Positions 62,901 to 63,619 of a stretch of 64,000 nt of DNA are shown piece by piece (the first letter of the stretch is position 1; the number at the start of each line of letters is the position of its first letter). Both the position numbers and the translations under genes were made by a program. The notes beneath the pieces are model-generated. The model did not search any database. It was given only the letters and a program-made list of their open reading frames with translations, and had not been told where the DNA came from. The DNA comes from Heterobilharzia americana (lineage: Eukaryota > Platyhelminthes > Trematoda > Strigeidida > Schistosomatidae), in NCBI GenBank assembly GCA_944470555.2, contig OX104130.1:63369160-63433159 (forward strand), read 5' to 3'.

Positions 62901-63619
62901 TGATTTCGAACTACTTAGTGTCTGTTCCATATCTAATCAGACTGAAAAATATTTAAGTTTACTGTGGATACTACCAATTTCATTCAAGTGCTTTTCATTT
63001 AGTTGGCATGGCCCTTCAGGCTCTAAATTAAAGCATGAAAGCCTCGATATTTGAGCAGCATTTATCCCATGAGACGTTTTCCGTGAGCTTCTAACTGATT
63101 ACTGTCTTATCCTTCAGTATGTAAAAATTCTGGTGTGAGAGCCATAAATCATGCTTTTTTGTGTCAATTACTACATTTACATGCGCTAAGTAAATTGCAT
63201 GGACTATTGTTGAAAAAAATATCGGCAAAATCTCTTCTTACTAAACAAAAAAGTCATCCTGAATTCAAACTCACATAGAAGTCAAAACCATACTTTTCAC
63301 GGCAGTAAGCCTTTAGCTTCGGATAGACGTGCTTCATTAACACATTTCGTTCCAAGTTCAGATCTTTTGCAGATTGAAAGAGAAAGTTTCTTATAAGATA
63401 ATAAAACTTACCGGAAAACGTTGAGCTTATGAAAACACGAATAGATTTGCTGTTCATTCGGGGTAAATCGGAAAATTTTCCTGACATAACTGAGTCGTAT
63501 TTAGATCTAACTTTCTCAAATCCACTAATTATCACCTTCGACTTCAATTTCTGCCATGGCCTCAATTTTGAGGACTTTCTTCGATGAATTATCTGACTTG
63601 CAATTGTTTCGAAATCCAT
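7838..63619 (-). CDS. NACHT and WD-repeat (NWD1/NWD2-like) STAND protein, 15 exons, 3' incomplete
   Basis: Host gene assembled from 15 exons (listed separately) that join with GT-AG sites and matching phase; about 1,530 codons are visible. Domain order by approximate residue: N-terminal domain 60-205 ([44 protein letters not shown]); helical linker 207-419; NACHT 420-590 with Walker A GQSGSGKT (426-433), RFLGTSP and Walker [10 protein letters not shown]; winged-helix/helical region 700-970 including WYHRQF; then a low-identity region that in this family leads into WD repeats. Such proteins are cytosolic signal-transduction NTPases of the STAND class; partners and role in flukes are unknown. 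No signal peptide is visible. Fourteen introns, three under 100 nt near the 5' end and the rest 1.8-9.3 kb. Two one-base homopolymer contractions break the frame in exons 12 and 15. Exon 15 ends on a donor, so the C-terminus is missing. The family call is strong; the choice among NWD paralogues is not settled. Confidence 0.86.
9635..9830 (-). mobile_element. Hammerhead SINE-like element, family B, left member of a head-to-head pair
   Basis: On the minus strand a tRNA-like head (GGTTAACGCGTTCGCC, then a degenerate B box near 9745-9760) is followed by a hammerhead motif at 9681-9726 and a tail ending in ACTGATGTCAGTCCATGATG-like sequence at 9638-9660. The copy at 9990-10165 is the same element in the opposite orientation. 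It lies in intron 14 and is in sense with the host gene. Confidence 0.75.
9681..9726 (-). ncRNA. Hammerhead ribozyme motif (family B, sense to host gene)
   Basis: The minus strand shows CTGAGGAG, a GTCC/GGAC stem II around a six-base loop, GAAAC, and the cleavage triplet GTC. The base after the cleavage site is G where the facing copy has C, which breaks the first pair of stem I. It otherwise carries all conserved core bases. Confidence 0.72.
9990..10165 (+). mobile_element. Hammerhead SINE-like element, family B, right member of the pair
   Basis: A tRNA-like head (ATGGTTAACGCATTTGCC; B box GGGTTCGATACC near 10041-10052) is followed by a hammerhead at 10071-10116 and the tail AACTGATGTCAGTCCATGGTG. 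The tail mirrors the left copy at 9638-9660, so the two elements face head to head with about 160 bp between them. Confidence 0.78.
10071..10116 (+). ncRNA. Hammerhead ribozyme with apparently complete core (family B)
   Basis: Stem I pairs GTACTG (10071-10076) with CAGTGC (10111-10116). The conserved CTGAGGAG starts at 10077. Stem II is GTCC/GGAC. GAAA is present, the A-U and C-G pairs that open stem III are present, and the cleavage triplet is GTC ending at 10110. All core bases expected for a hammerhead are in place. Stem III is very short, as in the schistosome ribozymes. It is antisense to the host gene. Confidence 0.8.
10170..11080. other. Intron 14, no gene recognised
   Basis: AT-rich intronic sequence. 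The short ORFs on the minus strand (10336-10536, 10681-10863) have no motif and lack family-like splice context. Confidence 0.5.
11080..11235 (+). mobile_element. Diverged family B hammerhead SINE-like fragment
   Basis: The segment GGGGAGTCC...GACGGAATAAG...TGTCCAGTACTG and the following tail (GTTTTCCAAGCAGTATCGATCC) line up with the family B copies. The catalytic core has several changes, so it is probably inactive. Confidence 0.5.
11296..11336. repeat. (AT)n microsatellite
   Basis: About 20 uninterrupted AT units directly upstream (in plus coordinates) of exon 14, within the intron 3' of that exon's donor. Confidence 0.98.
11361..11578 (-). CDS. NWD-like gene, exon 14
   Basis: The acceptor is GCTTTTATAG and the donor GTGAGG at 11360. 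It encodes [11 protein letters not shown] and [20 protein letters not shown], then [11 protein letters not shown], matching the family's VPPQP...NLRKL.ELP.HL..SGR...L.......NF.WL..KL. It exits in phase 2. Confidence 0.88.
11579..13610. other. Intron 13, left part, no gene recognised
   Basis: No repeat family or exon was recognised. The ORFs at 11875-12066, 12440-12643 and 12775-12957 show no supporting motif. Confidence 0.5.
13615..13990. mobile_element. Two diverged family B hammerhead SINE-like pieces in opposite orientation
   Basis: The left piece (13615-13720, minus) contains ACTGCTGAGGAGTCTCATAC and GACGAAACGACTG in hammerhead order plus the family tail. The right piece (13850-13975, plus) has a tRNA-like B box (GGGTCGGATCC) and AGGACGAACACA, with a damaged core. 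The arrangement repeats the head-to-head layout seen at 9635-10165. Confidence 0.6.
14142..14298 (-). CDS. NWD-like gene, exon 13
   Basis: The acceptor is ATCACCAG and the donor GTAAGT at 14141. It completes the tryptophan of WYHRQF and encodes [20 protein letters not shown] and [13 protein letters not shown], matching the family's WYHRQF...A...Y.......H..LADYF.G.W. It joins exon 12 only if the exon 12 frame break is corrected. Confidence 0.87.
14586..15673 (-). mobile_element. 5'-truncated RTE copy, same family as 1-2840
   Basis: On the minus strand it begins at [14 protein letters not shown] within the reverse transcriptase and runs to the same 3' end as the left-edge copy, finishing with an AAT-rich tail at about 14586-14605. 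The longest frame (15112-15579) includes the FADD active site. Stops and frame changes follow. 5' truncation is typical of target-primed reverse transcription. It sits in intron 12. Confidence 0.85.
15112..15579 (-). pseudogene. RTE reverse transcriptase fragment
   Basis: It encodes [40 protein letters not shown], a His/Gln-rich segment and [20 protein letters not shown]. One extra residue in the GVKQGC block and a later frame change show decay compared with the copy at 3-2819. The C-terminal part continues in other frames to about 14650. Confidence 0.82.
15674..17885. other. Intron 12, remaining part
   Basis: No exon recognised. The ORF at 17158-17358 has no motif; its first 60 bases resemble 7050-7110, suggesting an old dispersed repeat. 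Confidence 0.45.
17886..18105 (-). CDS. NWD-like gene, exon 12 (contains a frame break)
   Basis: The acceptor is TTGCATAG and the donor GTAAGC at 17885. The first part reads [20 protein letters not shown] and [20 protein letters not shown], as in the family. The family continues with [20 protein letters not shown], which is found here in the -1 frame. The switch falls at a run of four G on the plus strand (17967-17970). One extra base there would restore the frame, and the exit phase then matches exon 13. Reading on without correction meets a stop codon within about 15 codons. Confidence 0.83.
18106..19100. other. Intron 11, no feature recognised
   Basis: AT-rich intronic sequence next to exon 12 without identifiable repeats or coding sequence. 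Confidence 0.5.
19100..19290 (+). mobile_element. tRNA-headed SINE-like element, family C
   Basis: A pol III-like head: A-box-like TATAGCTCAGTTTATATAGC and B-box-like TTGATTCGAATCC (19231-19243), followed by TTTTCACTTCATTTTC. A preceding segment (CAGTCGGGCAAAACCC...TGATTGAAAC) recurs before the copy at 39240-39480. No hammerhead core was found. It does not fold into an acceptor stem as a tRNA gene would. Confidence 0.6.
19291..21079. other. Intron 11 with a possible SR2-like 3' UTR fragment
   Basis: Mostly unrecognised. Bases 20095-20250 (CTTTGATGTGTTAATGTGAAATGTGGC and context) loosely match the 3' UTR of the SR2-like element at 54550-54600, suggesting an old truncated insertion. Confidence 0.35.
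21080..21092 (+). repeat. Target-site duplication, left copy
   Basis: ATTGTGACTCAGT occurs here and again at 24354-24366, exactly flanking the RTE copy between them. Confidence 0.85.
21321..22019 (+). pseudogene. RTE endonuclease domain, broken
   Basis: A 232-codon frame covering the endonuclease: [20 protein letters not shown] near its start, GDMNTKLG, and NQIDFIS before the stop. An insertion at 21921-21945 (GATTGGAAAAAAGGC) distorts the VIGGSVF block. The SDH motif lies after the stop in another frame. Confidence 0.85.
22040..24345 (+). pseudogene. RTE reverse transcriptase and C-terminal region, broken
   Basis: Successive fragments match the left-edge copy: [15 protein letters not shown] (22590-22640), [12 protein letters not shown] (22870), [12 protein letters not shown] (23080), [15 protein letters not shown] (23480), [18 protein letters not shown] in place of FADD (23575-23630), and [10 protein letters not shown] (23970). 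The active-site change to SKDD, the A-tract insertions and the frame changes make it non-functional. Confidence 0.83.
24354..24366 (+). repeat. Target-site duplication, right copy
   Basis: ATTGTGACTCAGT directly follows the element's terminal A run and matches 21080-21092 at all 13 positions. Confidence 0.85.
24367..25273. other. Intron 11, right end, no feature recognised
   Basis: AT-rich intronic sequence between the RTE insertion and the exon 11 donor. Confidence 0.5.
25274..25471 (-). CDS. NWD-like gene, exon 11
   Basis: The acceptor is CATTTTAG and the donor GTAAGA at 25273. It encodes [11 protein letters not shown] and later [20 protein letters not shown]. The family has W.S / T....I..L...LE..HG at the start of the winged-helix region. 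It is 66 codons in phase 0. The downstream intron (7.2 kb) carries the RTE copy with the target-site duplication. Confidence 0.84.
25560..25870 (-). mobile_element. Hammerhead SINE-like element, family D, diverged
   Basis: The segment matches 44395-44700 over several blocks (CACTGGAGAGCAACCA, CAACCAACTAACATC on the minus strand, GGAAGCCCTTAA on the plus strand). A damaged hammerhead-like core (CAGATGAG...GGAAC) is at about 25733-25765. It is sense to the host gene, in intron 10. Confidence 0.5.
26185..26345 (+). mobile_element. Hammerhead SINE-like element, family D
   Basis: The segment GGGTGACGGGGGTCCAGGTC, then GGACATCAGTTCCCTC and the ribozyme region 26258-26306, ending CCAACCAACTAGCATCATA. 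The ribozyme region has CTGACGAG, TGCC/GCAC stem II, AAAAC in place of GAAAC, and the self-complementary ACCTAGGT before C as stem III. The G-to-A change in GAAA should impair cleavage. Confidence 0.62.
26346..29505. other. Intron 10, no gene recognised
   Basis: No family-like exon or transposon protein seen. The plus-strand ORF at 28922-29197 and the overlapping minus-strand ORFs at 27269-27512 lack motifs; I do not support them as genes. Confidence 0.4.
29508..29700 (-). mobile_element. S-alpha-like hammerhead SINE, family A
   Basis: On the minus strand a tRNA-like head (GGATAACGCTCTGGAGTTCG, B-box region near 29610-29625) precedes a hammerhead at 29530-29571 and the end CTGGATTCCACTGTTAGCC. 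The core reads CTTACGAG in place of CTGANGAG and GAAAT in place of GAAAC. Stem I (CCAG/CTGG) and stem II (GTCC/GGAC) pair. Sense to the host gene, intron 10; probably inactive. Confidence 0.72.
29701..30984. other. Intron 10, right end
   Basis: Nothing supported. The ORF at 29670-29993 overlaps the SINE head and has no motif. Confidence 0.45.
30985..31434 (-). CDS. NWD-like gene, exon 10: NACHT Walker B
   Basis: The acceptor is TTTTTCAG and the donor GTAAGT at 30984. It encodes [16 protein letters not shown] (hydrophobic strand plus paired acidic residues, Walker B) and [20 protein letters not shown], the family's sensor-like segment. It is exactly 150 codons in phase 0. Open frame upstream of the acceptor is hydrophobic, unlike the family, and treated as intron. 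Confidence 0.9.
31435..32430. other. Intron 9, left part, nothing recognised
   Basis: AT-rich. The apparent frame continuing exon 10 upstream is hydrophobic intron sequence. Confidence 0.45.
32434..32880 (-). mobile_element. Family A hammerhead SINE with an adjoining inverted-repeat segment
   Basis: A diverged hammerhead core lies at 32453-32494 (minus; CCAGCTTACGAGTC and GGATCC retained). From 32640 to 32880 two arms pair: the block around CCCGTTGTTATACTGGATT on the left and AATCCAGTATAACAACGGG on the right. The left arm is followed by GGATTCTACTGCTAGCCACC, which is the family A tail in plus orientation. The whole therefore looks like two family A elements facing each other with deletions. 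Confidence 0.6.
32881..34031. other. Intron 9, right part, nothing recognised
   Basis: AT-rich intronic sequence up to the exon 9 donor. Confidence 0.5.
34032..34447 (-). CDS. NWD-like gene, exon 9: NACHT Walker A
   Basis: The acceptor is TTCCAAAG and the donor GTAGGT at 34031. It opens with [20 protein letters not shown], a clear P-loop, and later has [20 protein letters not shown], the family's conserved strand after Walker A. A low-complexity Ser/Thr/Lys-rich insert lies between them, longer than I would expect in vertebrate homologues. It is about 139 codons ending in phase 0. An apparent ORF extension upstream of the acceptor runs through a C12-A11 tract and is intronic. Confidence 0.92.
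34523..34545. repeat. C12-A11 homopolymer junction
   Basis: Twelve C followed by eleven A on the plus strand, inside intron 8 near the exon 9 acceptor. The lengths are likely to be unreliable in any assembly. Confidence 0.95.
34546..36149. other. Intron 8 with a possible decayed coding remnant
   Basis: Around 35580-35775 the minus strand stays open for about 64 codons in a plausible coding composition ([40 protein letters not shown]). I do not recognise the family. The rest is AT-rich and unassigned. Confidence 0.3.
36150..37906 (-). mobile_element. Decayed SR2-like element, 5'-truncated
   Basis: On the minus strand, [20 protein letters not shown] (37904) matches [20 protein letters not shown] of the element at 50750-54632. 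RT pieces ([18 protein letters not shown] near 37570; plus-strand ORF 36919-37116 is its complement) follow, and the C-terminal [19 protein letters not shown] and [14 protein letters not shown] (36299-36532) end it. The 3' UTR to about 36150 is shared with the copy at 59420-60806. Many stops; in intron 8. Confidence 0.8.
37907..38764. other. Intron 8, nothing recognised
   Basis: Purine-rich then AT-rich intronic sequence without identifiable features. Confidence 0.45.
38765..38950 (-). mobile_element. S-alpha-like hammerhead SINE, family A
   Basis: Minus-strand head with a degenerate B box near 38870, and a hammerhead region 38785-38827: CATCTGAAGAGTTCC, GAGAC in place of GAAAC, CATCCTAGATCCTTCTG. 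CTGAAGAG fits the CTGANGAG consensus but other core bases are changed. Sense to the host gene, intron 8. Confidence 0.68.
39235..39480 (+). mobile_element. tRNA-headed SINE-like element, family C
   Basis: A-box-like TTTCAGTTGGTAGAGCATC and B-box-like TGTGGTTCGAATGTGG (39406-39421), then TTTCATTTTACCTTCAATCA. The preceding TAGTCGGACAAAATCCC recurs at 19123-19143. It abuts exon 8's donor side in intron 8. No acceptor-stem pairing, so not a tRNA gene. Confidence 0.6.
39554..39769 (-). CDS. NWD-like gene, exon 8
   Basis: The acceptor is AAATTTAG and the donor GTAAAG at 39553. It encodes [18 protein letters not shown] and then [20 protein letters not shown] and VKRYIQG, matching the family's EVLQHL..C..F.GR.....I..Y linker just before NACHT. 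It is helical with no transmembrane segment. Confidence 0.85.
39770..41105. other. Intron 7, left part, nothing recognised
   Basis: The ORFs at 39967-40191 and 40269-40568 lack motifs. No repeat was identified. Confidence 0.45.
41108..41520. mobile_element. Two family A hammerhead SINEs in opposite orientation plus a flanking arm
   Basis: The left copy (41108-41230, minus) has a hammerhead region at 41130-41170 (CCAGCTAACGAGTCC, stem III GCGC, CTGGATTC) with changes in the GAAAC box. The right copy (41260-41395, plus) has a B box GAGGTTCGAGTTTC (41287-41300) and a hammerhead at 41334-41374. The arm 41400-41520 matches the right arms at 32820-32880 and 48890-48960. Head-to-head layout again. 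Confidence 0.7.
41334..41374 (+). ncRNA. Hammerhead ribozyme motif, family A (probably inactive)
   Basis: It has CTGACGAG, the short GCGC stem III and the cleavage triplet GTC followed by CTGG. The GAAA box reads AAAA and stem I has a mismatch (CCAA against CTGG). The layout is that of the schistosome S-alpha hammerhead. Confidence 0.68.
41521..42550. other. Intron 7, middle, nothing recognised
   Basis: AT-rich. The ORF at 41521-41718 has no supporting motif. Confidence 0.45.
42553..42665 (+). mobile_element. tRNA-headed SINE-like element, family C
   Basis: A-box-like ATGGCTCAATAGGTGGAG and a good B box TGGTTCGAGTCC (42606-42617), followed by TTTTTATTCGATCTTCAATC. No complementary acceptor ends, so it is read as a SINE head. 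Confidence 0.6.
42813..42967 (-). CDS. NWD-like gene, exon 7
   Basis: The acceptor is CTTATAG and the donor GTAAGT at 42812. It encodes [19 protein letters not shown] and ends [12 protein letters not shown]. The family has an FxDxD..G.LD..A...L segment at this place. The [10 protein letters not shown] string resembles an EF-hand loop but lacks the twelfth-position acidic residue (see rejected items). The next intron of 3 kb contains SINE copies. Confidence 0.84.
43057..43180 (-). CDS. NWD-like gene, exon 6
   Basis: The acceptor is CATCTAG and the donor GTAAGT at 43056. It continues the SVTEHEI motif and encodes [20 protein letters not shown], plus a lysine-rich end. It enters in phase 1 and exits in phase 2. 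The following intron is only 89 nt (42968-43056). Confidence 0.84.
43181..44390. other. Intron 5, left part, nothing recognised
   Basis: AT-rich intronic sequence. The ORF at 43530-43745 is hydrophobic low-complexity and unsupported. Confidence 0.45.
44395..44615 (-). mobile_element. Hammerhead SINE-like element, family D
   Basis: On the minus strand a head with GAACAGCTCGGTAGTAAC and the palindromic B box GGGTTCGAACCC (44523-44533) leads to a hammerhead-like region at 44444-44493 (GCCTTGCAGAGCAGTGCC, GGAAAC, CTGGGTC) and the end CTACAATCAACTAACATC. The CTGANGAG box is damaged. Sense to the host gene, in intron 5. Confidence 0.6.
44740..44905 (+). mobile_element. Hammerhead SINE-like element, family D
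   Basis: The segment GGACATCACTTTCTCTGAGG, then a hammerhead region at 44833-44876 (TAGACAAG in place of CTGACGAG, perfect TGCC/GGCA stem II, GAAAT, stem III TCTAGGT) and the tail CTGCCCACTATCAAC. It faces the copy at 44395-44615. Confidence 0.6.
44940..45025 (-). mobile_element. tRNA-headed SINE-like element, family C
   Basis: On the minus strand: A-box-like CTGTTTCAGTCGGTAGAATG and B-box-like CTAGTTCGAATTCTG (44963-44977), then TAGTTTTTATTTCAAC. Same plan as the copies at 19, 39 and 42 kb. Confidence 0.55.
45738..45882 (-). CDS. NWD-like gene, exon 5
   Basis: Acceptor TTGGATAG, donor GTAGTG at 45737. It encodes a predicted helical segment including [11 protein letters not shown] and [16 protein letters not shown], followed across the junction by VTEHEI; the family has a similar G-x-I-S...Y..SVTEWEI pattern here. 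Entry phase 0, exit phase 1. The polypyrimidine tract is weak, so the exact 5' end is less certain than the rest. Confidence 0.78.
45883..47165. other. Intron 4, left part, nothing recognised
   Basis: An inverted duplication is visible: about 45950-46090 and 46470-46580 share complementary or direct blocks (for example AACATGTGATGTATTAGCGC against GCTAACACATCACATGTTTC). The minus-strand ORF at 46217-46495 lacks a recognised motif. Confidence 0.4.
47171..47299. mobile_element. Fold-back (terminal inverted repeat) element, unit 1
   Basis: The left arm TTTAAAGGCCACCATAGCAA is matched by TTGCTAAAGTGGCCTTTAAA on the right. The arms run about 40 bp with a 45-bp spacer. No coding capacity. Confidence 0.8.
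47362..47497. mobile_element. Fold-back element, unit 2
   Basis: GACTTTAAGGCCACCCTAGC on the left faces GGGTTGGTCTTTAAAGTC on the right, with further complementary blocks (ATAGACCAAT / GATTGGCTGT). More diverged than units 1 and 3. Confidence 0.72.
47515..47640. mobile_element. Fold-back element, unit 3
   Basis: AGGCCACCCTAGCAACGATC on the left faces GTTGTTAGGGTGGCCT on the right, and GAAATAACCAAT faces ATTGGTTATTTC. About 33-bp arms. Same family and orientation as units 1 and 2. Confidence 0.82.
47820..47897. repeat. (TA)n microsatellite
   Basis: About 39 uninterrupted TA units. The ORFs read through it on the minus strand (YIYIYI repeats) are artefacts. Confidence 0.98.
48580..48790 (-). 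mobile_element. S-alpha-like hammerhead SINE, family A, best preserved copy
   Basis: On the minus strand: head TAGTATAGTGGAAAACGCC, B box GAGGTTCGAGTCTC (48678-48691), hammerhead 48604-48644, and the end GGATCCTTCTGCTAGCC. The order tRNA-like head, ribozyme, short tail matches the schistosome S-alpha element. In intron 4, sense to the host gene. Confidence 0.8.
48604..48644 (-). ncRNA. Hammerhead ribozyme motif, family A, sense to host gene
   Basis: Stem I is CCAG/CTGG, CTGAGGAG and GAAAC are intact, and stem II is GTCC with GGGT (two wobble pairs). The cleavage triplet is ATC, which places an A opposite C in the second pair of stem III. The fold is clear, activity is likely reduced. Confidence 0.75.
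48779..48960. repeat. Long inverted repeat (about 58-bp arms)
   Basis: The left arm (ACTATTTATTGACATACTTG...GGATCGAGTTGTTCGACCTC) is matched in reverse complement by the right arm ending at GATAAATAGT. The right arm recurs at 41400-41520 and 32820-32880 next to other family A SINEs, so these arms belong to that element's 5' side. Confidence 0.8.
48961..50545. other. Intron 4, middle, no gene recognised
   Basis: AT-rich, with an (AAT)n microsatellite at about 50005-50041. Confidence 0.5.
50550..50645 (-). mobile_element. Diverged family B hammerhead fragment
   Basis: On the minus strand GGCTCAGTAGTCCC, GATTAAACAGCTGTCCAATA and CAGGTTTTCCACTGATTG follow the family B order. The core is damaged (GATTAAAC in place of GACGAAAC). 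Confidence 0.5.
51484..51566 (+). pseudogene. SR2-like ORF, N-terminal segment in another frame
   Basis: [20 protein letters not shown] followed by KTLATR is the start of the endonuclease domain (first strand and the N-V-R-T motif). It lies one frame off the main ORF; the switch occurs near 51555-51565. Confidence 0.82.
51564..53876 (+). CDS. SR2-like endonuclease-reverse transcriptase, main ORF (both ends out of frame)
   Basis: A 770-codon open frame. Endonuclease: [12 protein letters not shown] near the start (ETR is the catalytic Glu motif), GDLNAQVG (134-141), [17 protein letters not shown]. Reverse transcriptase: [53 protein letters not shown] and YADD at 695-698. All catalytic residues are present. 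The ATG at 51564 is a chance Met: the true N-terminus is upstream in another frame, and the stop at 53874-53876 is caused by a frame break in NPVGG. The element's C-terminal part continues from 53870 in another frame. The protein would nick DNA and prime reverse transcription. Confidence 0.9.
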   Translation: MDVCCVCETRIQDPSVVIHLTSPDQSGESAKFTLRVSGDSIASSRGLAGVGIALSTRAENSLLDWIPVDSRLCAMRLNGTVRTKRNSETRRCLFVISAYAPTDCSSDEVKDEFYHKLSNLLSKAKRSDVVVVAGDLNAQVGRLSEAERHLGGTFGIPAERTDNGDRLLQLCSDNRLFLASTNFRHKERHCLTWRPPSSTQRWTQIDHIAISHRWRGSVEDCRSFWSTCLDSDHALVRARICLRLNGRRKNLATKPLRVLLDNENTKAVFSEKLARQLSEQKTVTHPEEAWCHLQSTVKAALETVADSKIMAKKSQWISAASSKLMDARECIPAGSEYNEERAQLKNKLTKSLRNDREQWWAAKAKEMEKAAAIGNSRQLFRLIKETGGKWSTTVSEVIAEKDGSAIHSQGRRLGRWAEHFEEQFNWPPATIALPAIQSDPEWDIETGPPTLEEVEKAVGSLKRGRAAGPDGLPAEVYKNGGRVLLVRLTEVLASIWESNTIPSDWSKSLIIPVFKKGEKSSCDNHRGISLTNIVSKILSSIILRRLSGAREQQARENQAGFRPGRGCIDQIFTLRQVLEHRHAYRRPTIAVFLDLKAAFDSVDREVLWQCLSLKGVPSKYITLLKALYSNTCGHVRAYGELSRELYSSSGVRQGCPLSPFLFNFIIDILMEVSLSSPNYKDVDRITGEFSLDLEYADDIVLLGEDADKMQSLLNTLSGNLRMFGMRFSPPKCKFLLQDWSSAVPRLTIESEVVECVDHFTYLGSRINPVG
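53870..54559 (+). pseudogene. SR2-like ORF, C-terminal segment in another frame
   Basis: It continues directly from the main [54 protein letters not shown] and [18 protein letters not shown]. These match the C-terminal domain of RTE proteins. A single small indel near 53868-53874 separates it from the main frame. The last 30 or so codons ([10 protein letters not shown] onward) read into 3' UTR. Confidence 0.85.
54635..54950. other. Intron 4, right end, nothing recognised
   Basis: AT-rich intronic sequence. Confidence 0.5.
54951..55115 (+). mobile_element. Family B hammerhead element within a 32-bp inverted repeat
   Basis: The left arm ATTCATCACGGACTGACATC...AGAACTAT and the right arm ATAGTTCTCCAACTGATGTC...CCGTGATGAG pair almost perfectly around a hammerhead (55012-55057). 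There is no tRNA-like head. It reads as a head-to-head pair collapsed by deletion of one ribozyme and both heads. Confidence 0.78.
55012..55057 (+). ncRNA. Hammerhead ribozyme motif, family B
   Basis: Stem I GTACTG/CAGTGT, CTGAGGAG, stem II GTCC/GGAT, GAAAC and triplet ATC. The core is close to consensus, with weakened stem II and the second pair of stem III lost. Antisense to the host gene. Confidence 0.72.
55193..55396 (-). CDS. NWD-like gene, exon 4
   Basis: It follows a 44-nt intron (55397-55440). It encodes [20 protein letters not shown] and then [19 protein letters not shown], which match the family's LG-[QH]-[RK]-YG and EWYxxDEN motifs. It is 68 codons; the donor is GTAAGA at 55192. 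The frame stays open a further 19 codons past the donor, but that stretch does not resemble the family. The next intron (9.3 kb) contains the full-length SR2-like element. Confidence 0.84.
55441..55557 (-). CDS. NWD-like gene, exon 3
   Basis: The acceptor is TTGCAG at 55558-55563. The exon encodes [13 protein letters not shown] and [11 protein letters not shown], both typical of the NWD N-terminal domain. It is 39 codons in phase 0 and ends at donor GTGAGT (55440). Confidence 0.86.
55558..56855. other. Intron 2, left part, nothing recognised
   Basis: AT-rich intronic sequence; short minus-strand ORF 55690-55878 lacks motifs. Confidence 0.45.
56860..57180 (-). mobile_element. SR2-like 3' fragment, duplicate of 59500-59815
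   Basis: About 250 bp nearly identical to 59546-59800, covering the element's 3' UTR and the C-terminal end (complement of the RDKRNQW-type region). Shared with the 3' end of the 36150-37906 copy but much closer to the 59-kb copy. Confidence 0.8.
57185..59340. other. Intron 2, middle, nothing recognised
   Basis: AT-rich. The ORFs at 57257-57463 and 59096-59347 lack motifs. Confidence 0.45.
59345..59412 (+). mobile_element. Short SR2-like C-terminal fragment
   Basis: It reads [13 protein letters not shown] sequence followed by LLYGCEVW, the segment [17 protein letters not shown] of the full-length element. It directly abuts the minus-strand copy that follows. Confidence 0.65.
59420..60806 (-). 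mobile_element. Decayed SR2-like element, 5'-truncated
   Basis: On the minus strand it begins near RILEHKHPC and [15 protein letters not shown] (about 60790-60690), continues through RT pieces ([10 protein letters not shown] near 60430) and C-terminal pieces to the shared 3' UTR end at about 59420. Frequent stops. The longest frame is 60371-60694. Confidence 0.82.
60371..60694 (-). pseudogene. SR2-like reverse transcriptase fragment
   Basis: It encodes [34 protein letters not shown] and [12 protein letters not shown]. These correspond to [34 protein letters not shown] and [12 protein letters not shown] of the full-length element. YADD is intact but the QG of the preceding motif is changed to QR. 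Confidence 0.85.
60834..61405 (+). mobile_element. SR2-like C-terminal and 3' UTR fragment
   Basis: The start matches the [20 protein letters not shown] region at nucleotide level, followed by GTAGAAGTTAGGTGTAAAGC and the 3' UTR (ATGTGCTCATGTGAGTCATT and CACAGTAATGTCAGGTTCC). Opposite orientation to both neighbours. Confidence 0.72.
61440..62115 (-). mobile_element. SR2-like fragment, strongly decayed
   Basis: Complement of the C-terminal region near 61440-61620, then a remnant of the YADD region at 61909-62110 ([18 protein letters not shown] in place of [18 protein letters not shown]). Confidence 0.68.
62116..63274. other. Intron 2, right end, nothing recognised
   Basis: AT-rich intronic sequence up to the exon 2 donor. 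Confidence 0.5.
63275..63363 (-). CDS. NWD-like gene, exon 2
   Basis: It follows a 48-nt intron (63364-63411, GTAAGT...AAAAG). Removing that intron restores the family spacing, [17 protein letters not shown], then [18 protein letters not shown]. It ends in phase 0 at the donor GTGAGT (63274). The next intron is 7.7 kb and holds a mosaic of SR2-like fragments. Confidence 0.85.
63412..63619 (-). CDS. NWD-like gene, exon 1 (start codon)
   Basis: The ATG at 63619 is preceded by an in-frame TGA five codons upstream of nothing else initiating, so it is the natural start unless an upstream exon exists. It encodes a basic N-terminus followed by [10 protein letters not shown], the family's conserved opening strand and loop. 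The donor is GTAAGT at 63411. The open frame continues through the 48-nt intron that follows, so a naive ORF call merges exons 1 and 2. Confidence 0.8.
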
